From NCBI GenBank assembly GCA_000492175.2, contig CP097573.1, positions 2,480,001 to 2,544,000 on the forward strand: 64,000 nt of DNA. The letters run 5' to 3'. Under the pieces are notes generated by a model. The model saw only the letters and a list, made by a program, of their open reading frames with translations. It searched no databases and had not been told where the DNA came from. The position numbers were made by a program, and so were the translations under genes. The DNA comes from Firmicutes bacterium ASF500 (GTDB taxonomy: Bacteria; Bacillota; Clostridia; Oscillospirales; Oscillospiraceae). Shown piece after piece: positions 54,029 to 61,200 of this stretch (within the stretch, counting starts at the first letter, position 1; every line of letters starts with the position of its first letter).

Positions 54029-55687
54029 ATGGCAGAAAAACTGAAAATTATCGCGCTGGGCGGACTGAATGAGATCGGCAAGAACCTCACCGTCTATGAG
54101 TACGGCGGCGACATCATTGTGGTGGACTGCGGCATGGGCTTTCCCGACGACGACATGTACGGCATCGACGTGGTCATCCCCGACGTGAGCTACCTCATCA
54201 AGAACCAGAACAAGATCCGGGGCATCTTCATCACCCATGGACACGAGGACCACATCGGGGCCCTGCCCTACGTCCTGCGGTCCATCAACGCCCCCATCTA
54301 CGCCACCCGCATGTCCGCCGGCCTCATCAAGCTGAAGCTGGAGGAGCACCGCCTGCTGGACCGCACCAAGCTCATCACCTGCGAGTCGGGCCAGGTTGTC
54401 AAGGCGGGGCGGTTCAGCGTGGAATTCATCCACGTCAACCACTCCATCGCCGACGCGGTGGCCTTCGCCATCAAGTGCCCGGCGGGCACCTGCGTCCACA
54501 CCGGCGACTTCAAGATCGACGCCACCCCCATCCAGGGGGGCATGATGGACTTGGCCCGGCTGGGCGAGCTGGGCAAAGAGGGGGTGCTCGCCCTGCTGGC
54601 CGACTCCACCAACGTGGAGCGCCCCGGCTATACCCGCTCCGAGCGCAGCGTGGGCGCCTCCTTCGACGGCCTCTTCCGGGGCTGTGAGGAGCGGATTATC
54701 GTCACCACCTTCGCCTCCAACGTGGACCGCATTCAGCAGATCATCGACGTGGCCGCCCGGTACGGGCGGAAGGTGGCCGTCACCGGCCGGTCCATGGAGA
54801 ACGTGATGAAGGTGTCCACCGAGCTGGGCTATATGAATGTCCCCGACGGCATTTTGATGGACCTGAATCACATCAAATCCCTGCCCAAGCACAAGGTCTG
54901 CATCATCACCACCGGCAGTCAGGGCGAGACCATGTCCGCCCTCACCCGCATGGCCTTCAACACCCACCGGCAGGTGGACCTCTTCCCCGGGGACCGGGTG
55001 ATTATCTCCGCCTCCGCCATCCCGGGCAACGAGAACGCCATCGGCAGTGTGGTCAACGAGCTGTACCGCAAGGGGGTGGAGGTGCTCAACGAGCGGGAGC
55101 TGACCCTCCACGTCTCCGGCCACGCCTGCCAGGAGGAGCTGAAAATCATCCACGCCCTGGTCAAGCCCAAGTTCTTCATCCCCGTCCACGGCGAGCAGAG
55201 AATGTTGCAGATCCACGCCAAGCTGGCCCGCCAAATGGGCATGGAACCCAACCGCATCCTCATCGGCGATATTGGCCGGGTGATGGAATTCACCCCCAAC
55301 TCCGCCAAGCTGGGCGGCACTGTCACCGCCGGCCAGGTCTTTGTGGACGGCTACGGCGTGGGCGACGTGGGCAGCGTGGTTCTCCGGGACCGGAAGCACC
55401 TGGCCGAGGACGGCATGATTGTCGTCGCCCTGTCCATGTCCGGGGAGGATGGCGCGCTGGTGTCCGGGCCGGACATCATCACCCGGGGCTTTGTCTATGT
55501 GAAGGAGTCCGAGGGGCTCCTGGAGGAGCTGCGCCAGGTGGCCCTGGAGGCCCTGCGCCGCGTGGACACCCGCTACACCACCGACTGGTCCGCCATCAAG
55601 AGCGCCATCCGGGGCGACCTGTCCGGCTACCTGTATAAGAAGACCAAGCGCTCCCCCATGATCCTGCCTGTCATCATGGAGGTCTGA
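54029..55687 (+). CDS. rnj: Ribonuclease J
   Basis: A 552-residue metallo-beta-lactamase/beta-CASP ribonuclease with endo- and 5'-exonuclease activity in mRNA decay. It has ALGGLNEIGKN at the start, the metal motif THGHEDH at 69-75, ADSTNVERPGYTRSE, and the beta-CASP motif ISASAIPGNENA. ATG 54029 has AAAGGAG 5 nt upstream and matches the common family start; an open frame extends 61 codons further back. The length is as usual for RNase J (about 555). Confidence 0.95.
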   Translation: MAEKLKIIALGGLNEIGKNLTVYEYGGDIIVVDCGMGFPDDDMYGIDVVIPDVSYLIKNQNKIRGIFITHGHEDHIGALPYVLRSINAPIYATRMSAGLIKLKLEEHRLLDRTKLITCESGQVVKAGRFSVEFIHVNHSIADAVAFAIKCPAGTCVHTGDFKIDATPIQGGMMDLARLGELGKEGVLALLADSTNVERPGYTRSERSVGASFDGLFRGCEERIIVTTFASNVDRIQQIIDVAARYGRKVAVTGRSMENVMKVSTELGYMNVPDGILMDLNHIKSLPKHKVCIITTGSQGETMSALTRMAFNTHRQVDLFPGDRVIISASAIPGNENAIGSVVNELYRKGVEVLNERELTLHVSGHACQEELKIIHALVKPKFFIPVHGEQRMLQIHAKLARQMGMEPNRILIGDIGRVMEFTPNSAKLGGTVTAGQVFVDGYGVGDVGSVVLRDRKHLAEDGMIVVALSMSGEDGALVSGPDIITRGFVYVKESEGLLEELRQVALEALRRVDTRYTTDWSAIKSAIRGDLSGYLYKKTKRSPMILPVIMEV

Positions 55688-55695
55688 ACGCAAAA

Positions 55696-55725
55696 CGTCC
55701 CCCTCCCGGGTTCGGGAGGGGGACG
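55696..55725. terminator. Bidirectional terminator after rnj
   Basis: A 13-bp perfect stem CGTCCCCCTCCCG and its complement, between convergent genes, followed by GTCTGTTT. Confidence 0.75.
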
Positions 55726-55740
55726 GTCTGTTTGGGACGC

Positions 55741-56133
55741 TCAGCAGCCGCCGTGGTGGCCGTGGCCGTTGGCATAGCCGAAGCCGCAGCCGTAGTAGGC
55801 GTAGCTTCCCACGTTGCCGGCGGCGGGGTCGTTCCCGGCGCAGTAGCCGGCGCAGGTGCCGTCGCAGTAAGCGCCGGCGTGGCTGTAGCCGCAGTAGGGC
55901 ACGCTGTCGTGGTAGTGCCGGCCGGTCTCAGCGCAGCCGTCATAGGGGCAGACGCCAACGGCGGGCTGGACATACTGGGGCTGTGTCTCCTGGGGGGCGG
56001 CGGGCTGGGCGCAGGCGCCGTGGTGGCCATAGCCCCTTCCGCCGTGATGGCCGTGGGCGGCGGCGGGTATGACCAGCGCGGCGGCCAAAACGGCACAGAG
56101 CAGTCCGGCAGTCAGACGGTTCATCCTTCTCAT
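55741..56133 (-). CDS. Secreted Gly/His/Cys-rich small protein
   Basis: A 130-residue protein. The signal peptide is about 1-26 (cut after AAA), followed by HGHHGGRGYGHHG, a Gln/Pro-rich linker, a Cys- and Tyr-rich core (CPYDGCAETGRHYHD, CDGTCAGYC) and a GHGHHGGC end. The histidine clusters suggest metal binding outside the cell, but no family is recognised. AAGGAGCGTTTTTGCG precedes the ATG. It has its own promoter, divergent from pyrB. Confidence 0.7.
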   Translation of the reverse strand: MRRMNRLTAGLLCAVLAAALVIPAAAHGHHGGRGYGHHGACAQPAAPQETQPQYVQPAVGVCPYDGCAETGRHYHDSVPYCGYSHAGAYCDGTCAGYCAGNDPAAGNVGSYAYYGCGFGYANGHGHHGGC

Positions 56134-56186
56134 CGCAAAAACGCTCCTTTTTTATCCGCCGAGAGAGGGCGGTAATGGTACAGGAT

Positions 56187-56215
56187 ATTATACCACCCGC
56201 CCCAGTGAAATGCAA
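56187..56215 (-). promoter_or_regulatory. Promoter of the His/Cys-rich protein gene
   Basis: TTGCAT (56210-56215), 17-nt spacer, perfect TATAAT (56187-56192) on the minus strand. Confidence 0.7.
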
Positions 56216-56248
56216 GACAGAAAATGGATGCTCTCTGTCAGCTTATAC

Positions 56249-56277
56249 TTGCGAAATGGGGCGCTTTGTGGTAGGAT
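56249..56277 (+). promoter_or_regulatory. Promoter of pyrB
   Basis: TTGCGA (56249-56254), 17-nt spacer, TAGGAT (56272-56277). The leader is only about 25 nt, so no PyrR-type attenuator fits. Confidence 0.55.
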
Positions 56278-56308
56278 ATCGGGAAGAAAGCAGAGGGGGA
56301 GAAAAAAT

Positions 56309-57370
56309 ATGCGCCATTTGATCGATTTCGGGGACCTGGCCCGGCAGGAGTGGGACGAGCTGTACGCCCGGGCCAGCCAGATTATGGACGCTCCGGACCA
56401 GTTTTTGGATGTGTGCCGGGGCAAGGTGATGGCCTCGCTGTTCTACGAGCCCTCCACCCGCACCAATTTTTCCTTCCAGACCGCTATGCTCCGCCTGGGC
56501 GGGACGGTGTTCGGCTTTGCCGACCCCAACTCCTCCTCGGTGTCCAAGGGGGAGAGCCTGAAGGACACCATCAAGATGGTGTCCGGCTACGCCGACGTGG
56601 TGGTCATGCGCACCCCCTGGGAGGGGGCGGCCAAGGCGGCCTCTTTGTACTCCAACGTCCCCGTGGTCAACGCCGGGGACGGCGGGCACATGCATCCCAC
56701 CCAGACCACCGCCGACCTGACCACCATCACCCGCCTGCTGGGCCGGGCGGACGGGCTGGCAGTGGGCCTGTGCGGCGATTTGAAGAACGGACGCACCGTC
56801 CACTCCCTCATTAAAGCCCTGGCTAAATTTGAGGACATCCGTTTCTTCCTCATCTCCCCCCGGGAGCTGGCTATCCCCGACTATATGCGGGCATTTATGC
56901 GGGAGCACGATATGCGCTTCACCGAGGTCACCGGCCTGGAGGCGGTCATCCCCCAGCTGGACGTGCTGTACATGACCCGCATCCAGCGGGAGCGCTTTGT
57001 GGACCCCCTGGAGTATGAGCGGTGCAAGGGCGTGTATGTCCTCACCCGCCGGAAGCTGGACCGGGCCAAGAAGCATATGCTGGTTATGCACCCCCTGCCC
57101 CGGGTGGACGAGATCGCCGTGGACGTGGACGACGACCCTCGGGCGGTGTATTTTGAACAGGCCCGGTGCGGTATGTTCGCCCGCATGTCCCTGCTGTCCG
57201 ACCTGGCGAACCAGCCCCGGCTGGACCGCACCGAGGCGGTGGAGATCGGAACCAGGCCCGTCTGCCGCAACCCCCGGTGCGTCACCCAGAGCCAGCTCTA
57301 CCTGCCCCCCCTGGTGAAGCAAAACGGCGGCGTGGACTGCTGTGCCTTCTGCGACAGCGCGCTGGAGTGA
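56309..57370 (+). CDS. pyrB: Aspartate carbamoyltransferase with a C-terminal zinc-ribbon-like tail
   Basis: A 353-residue protein that joins carbamoyl phosphate and aspartate, the first committed pyrimidine step. YEPSTRTNFSFQ binds carbamoyl phosphate, SSVSKGESLKDT is the Ser/Lys loop that distinguishes it from ornithine carbamoyltransferase, and HPTQTTAD and MHPLPRVDEI are intact. The last about 40 residues carry Cys319-x4-Cys324 and Cys345-x2-Cys348 (Cys344 is also present), the spacing of the PyrI zinc site. No pyrI lies nearby. GAGGGGGAG is 7 nt before ATG 56309. Confidence 0.92.
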   Translation: MRHLIDFGDLARQEWDELYARASQIMDAPDQFLDVCRGKVMASLFYEPSTRTNFSFQTAMLRLGGTVFGFADPNSSSVSKGESLKDTIKMVSGYADVVVMRTPWEGAAKAASLYSNVPVVNAGDGGHMHPTQTTADLTTITRLLGRADGLAVGLCGDLKNGRTVHSLIKALAKFEDIRFFLISPRELAIPDYMRAFMREHDMRFTEVTGLEAVIPQLDVLYMTRIQRERFVDPLEYERCKGVYVLTRRKLDRAKKHMLVMHPLPRVDEIAVDVDDDPRAVYFEQARCGMFARMSLLSDLANQPRLDRTEAVEIGTRPVCRNPRCVTQSQLYLPPLVKQNGGVDCCAFCDSALE

Positions 57371-57450
57371 AAAAATTGCGAAAAAGCCATTGACAGCCAA
57401 ACGAAAATGTGGTAATATCCAAGGGCTGATGTGAGAGGAACACCATCCAT

Positions 57451-57524
57451 GCGGGTGTAGTTCAATGGTAGAATCCCAGCCTTCCAAGCTGGTCGCGTGG
57501 GTTCGATTCCCATCACCCGCTCCA
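57451..57524 (+). tRNA. tRNA-Gly (TCC)
   Basis: Cloverleaf with acceptor GCGGGTG/CACCCGC, anticodon loop CTTCCAA and T-loop GGTTCGATTCC. CCA is encoded. First of a five-tRNA cluster. Confidence 0.95.
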
Positions 57525-57527
57525 GAC

Positions 57528-57604
<77 letters not shown>

Positions 57605-57639
57605 GCCAGCTTCAGGTGTAACCGGACATCAGTGATATG

Positions 57640-57716
57640 GTGGGTATAGCTCAGTTGGTTAGAGCACCGGATTGTGGTTCCGGGTGTCGAGGGTTCGAAT
57701 CCCTTTACCCACCCCA
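57640..57716 (+). tRNA. tRNA-His (GTG)
   Basis: Acceptor GTGGGTA/TACCCAC, anticodon loop TTGTGGT, encoded CCA. A G just before the start can act as the extra 5' G typical of tRNA-His. Confidence 0.93.
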
Positions 57717-57775
57717 CACTTGAGGCGGAAGGGCCGGAGCTTCTGCTCCGGCCCGCGCCTTTTACCCGCGGATAC

Positions 57776-57850
57776 AGGGGTGTAGCCAAGTGGTAAGGCA
57801 AGGGACTTTGACTCCCTCATCCGCTGGTTCGAGTCCAGCCATCCCTGCCA
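57776..57850 (+). tRNA. tRNA-Gln (TTG)
   Basis: Acceptor AGGGGTG/CATCCCT, anticodon loop CTTTGAC, T-arm GGTTCGAGTCC, encoded CCA. A GGGCCGGAGC/GCTCCGGCCC hairpin precedes it in the gap after tRNA-His. Confidence 0.93.
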
Positions 57851-57864
57851 GCCAAACATCATGT

Positions 57865-57940
57865 GACCCGTTAGCTCAGTTGGTAGAGCAACTGCCTTTT
57901 AAGCCGTGGGTCCGGGGTTCGAGTCCCCGACGGGTCACCA
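57865..57940 (+). tRNA. tRNA-Lys (TTT)
   Basis: Acceptor GACCCGT/ACGGGTC, anticodon loop CTTTTAA, T-arm GGTTCGAGTCC, encoded CCA. Last of the cluster. Confidence 0.95.
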
Positions 57941-57943
57941 CGT

Positions 57944-57967
57944 CGGAGCAAAGTCCGCTTTGCTCCG
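57944..57967 (+). terminator. Terminator of the tRNA cluster
   Basis: CGGAGCAAAG and its complement with a TCCG loop, followed by GCGATTTTTT. Confidence 0.85.
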
Positions 57968-58040
57968 GCGATTTTTTGCGCTCATTCCATTCTTGAAAAT
58001 TATAGCAGGGAAATCAATTTTGAGAAAATAATGCTGCATT

Positions 58041-58115
58041 TGTAGGGCGCGACGACCCGGCGCGCCGCTGATGGGCAGATTTTGCAAACGGCGCGCCGGG
58101 GTCGTCGCGCCCTAC
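58041..58115. repeat. Palindromic repeat class A, copy at 58 kb
   Basis: TGTAGGGCGCGACGACCC ... GGGGTCGTCGCGCCCTAC, near-perfect inverted arms. It lies in the 309-nt gap between the tRNAs and the giant gene. Confidence 0.85.
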
Positions 58116-58155
58116 AGACGCAAAGTTGATTTCTCTGAAATCATCGTTTCACCTG

Positions 58156-58184
58156 TGGACAATTTTCTGTTCCAGTGGTAAAAT
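58156..58184 (+). promoter_or_regulatory. Promoter of the giant surface protein gene
   Basis: TGGACA (58156-58161), 17-nt spacer, TAAAAT (58179-58184), about 65 nt before the start. Confidence 0.5.
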
Positions 58185-58249
58185 AGAAATGATAAATTGA
58201 GGGAGTGCGCCCCGGCGCAATTTCCCTGTGAGTTTTGGGAGGTCATAGT

Positions 58250-61200
58250 ATGAAACGCCGAGTACTAAGCTTCGTTCTCACGCTGGCTCTGTGCTTGAAC
58301 CTGTGCCCCGTGTGGGTGCTGGCCGCCGGTGAGGAGACGGGCGGCGGTATATGCCCGCACCATCAAGAGCACACGGCTGAGTGCGGGTATGCCGCGCCGT
58401 CGCCGGAGCAGGAATGTACGCACAGCCACGACGATGGCTGCTATGTGACGGAAACGAGCTGTACCCATCAGCATACAGCTGAGTGCGCACCGGAACCGGA
58501 GGACGCTTCCAGTTCCGGCGAGCCTGTTTCGTGCGCCCACGAGTGCACAGAGGACAGCGGCTGCGTCACGCGGACCCTGTCCTGCCAGCACGAGCACGAC
58601 GGCGCTTGCGGCTATGCCCCGGAGGACCCCGGCGCGCCGTGTGCGTTTATCTGCCGGGTGTGTCCCATCGAAGACTTGATCGGCGAACTGCCCGACAGCG
58701 TTTCGGAACGCAACAGCGATCAGGTCCAGGCCCAGATCGAGGAAATTTACGCCTTGTATGATGAGCTGACCGATGACGAGCGTCAGCTCGTGGACCTGTC
58801 GCCCTGTGCCTCCCTGTGGGAGCAGGCAGATAAGCTGGGCGCTGTAGCGGAGGATGGCAAGACCTACATACTGTCGGCGAATGAGACCTTTGATTCCCCA
58901 TACGTGATATCGAAGCCCACAATCATCGACACAAAGGAGTTTACCCTGTTTGGAACGGGCTCCAGCGCTGTACAGGTCACCGGAACCGGCGATCTGGAGA
59001 TCAGAGGTAAGGTCGAGTCGAATAAGGTCGGTGTGGAGGTCCTGTCCGGCGGTACTCTGCGCATTACGGAGCCCGGAACGAACGTCAAAAGCGGGACCTA
59101 TGCCCTGGATATCGCCTCCGGCGGAGTGGTGCAGCTCTCCGCTGGCGAATATTATGGAAAAATCGCCGCAATCCGGGCGGCAGACAATAATTTTGCCGAT
59201 TTTCTCGCGCCGGGCTATGCCTATTTTGACGAAAACGGCAGTCCGATTCTGCCAGAGAATATGGCCACGGTCAAGGCCAATACGGTCGTAGTAGGCGAGT
59301 GTACCGACCACACGGGCAAAACCTATAAACATACCCCCGGCACCACGGAGCACACCTGGACCTGTCCGGCCTGCGGGACGGAGGATACAGAACCGTGTAC
59401 CTTCGACTTCGAGGACAAGAACGGGACCTGCGCCTTGTGCGGCAATACCCTCACGATTGAAGTGGACGAGAACGATTTGACCGACCTGGTCTATGACGGC
59501 ACCATCCAACCGGAGGATGTAAAGATTACGGTTACCCTGACCGACGGCTCCAACAAGGTGCTGGTGAAGGGGACTGACTACGAGGTCAAATATGAGCCCC
59601 GCAAGGACGCCGGAGAAATTAAGGTGACAGTTACTGGTATCACCTTCAACGGGACCTTTACCAAGACCTACACTGTGGACCCGGACCGGCCCGTTCTTGC
59701 CTGGGATACCACGCCGGTAGAGGTGGACTATGACGGCGAGCCAGTGGAGGCCAGCACGCCTGCCCAGACGGGCGACCTCCCGCCTGTGAAGATCAATATC
59801 CTGTCCACCGAAGATAATTTGCAGCAATACCTCCAGTACTCCTACAAGAAACAGGGGGATGCCGACTATACCGACGGCCTGCCCACCAACGCGGGCACCT
59901 ATGACGTGATTGTCAGCCTCCCGGAGATGCAGAACTTTGAGGCCGCTGTCAGCGCCCCCATCACACTGACGATCAACCAAATCAGCCCCATTACCACGGC
60001 TCCCAAAGCCGCAAAGCCGACTTACAACGGAGAAAAGCAGGAACTGGTGACTGCGGGCGTGCTGGACCCTGTGGCGGTGGCAGACGGCCTGGAAATCCAA
60101 TTTTCGGTAAATGAGAACGGCACCTACTCCACCACCATCCCCACCGGTACCAACGCATGGGAGGGCTACACTGTCTGGTACAAGGTAGTCGGACTGACCG
60201 GCAACTACATCGAACCGAACCCAAATCCGGCGGAGGTCAGCGACGTAGTAATCCAGCGCAAGCCGATCACCCCTATGGTGGAGCTGTCCCAGACGAAATA
60301 CCAGTATGACGGCGACTGGAAAGAGCCTGTGGTCACGGTCAAGGACGGCGATACCGTTCTGCCGACAAGCGAGTACACTGTGACCTATGAAAACAACCGG
60401 GACGTAAGCACTGCGGATAAACCAGCAAAAGTTATCGTTGCCGATAAAACGGGCGGCAACTATGATATTACTGAGGTTACGGTCACATTCCAAATCACCC
60501 TCCGGGAGCAGGCGGCCCTGTCCATCACCGGCCAGCCCAGGACGGTCACTTACGGGGATCAGTTTCCTCTGGTCGCGCCCGGCGGTTCCGGCAACGGCGA
60601 GGTCACTTGGGCCATCATAGCTGGCTCAGATGTCGCAACGGTGAATCCAAAGAGCGGACAGATCACCATCGTCGGTGATGGTGAGGCCACGGTGAGAGCC
60701 ACCAAATCCGGCAAGGACCCCGTGACCGGCGTGACCAATTACGAGGATGCCATCGCGACCTGGCCGTTTACCGCCAGCAAGAAGTCTGTCACCGCCATCG
60801 TGACGGCGGAGGATAAACCCTATGACACCAATACGAACGCCACTGTCCACGCTGTTGTAGAAGAGGGCGTTCTGTCTGGGGATGAGATTATCATTACCGG
60901 TCTGACCGGCACCTTTGACAGTGCGGGTGCCGGGGTGGATAAGACCGTAAAGGTAGATACAAGTAAGGCCACCATCACCGGCAAAAATTCTGAACACTAC
61001 GCCGTTTCCTACTCCAGCACCACCGTCAAGGCGACCATCCACAAGGCGGTTGCAAAGATTACAACCCCGCCTGTTGCCGCAGCTCTGACTTACGACGGCA
61101 CCGAGTGGGACCTGATTGCCGCTGCGCCAGTGGTTGACCCCGCCGGTGTTCCGGTGGAATACGCCCTGAGCAAGGACGGCCCCTACTCCACCGATTTCCC

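Noticed and set aside
58265-60493. Long minus-strand open frame of 742 codons opposite the giant gene (and a 772-codon one at 61307-63625)
   Set aside because: Both are antisense to the clear repeat protein and lack ribosome sites and recognisable domains. They arise from the codon pattern of the repeats.
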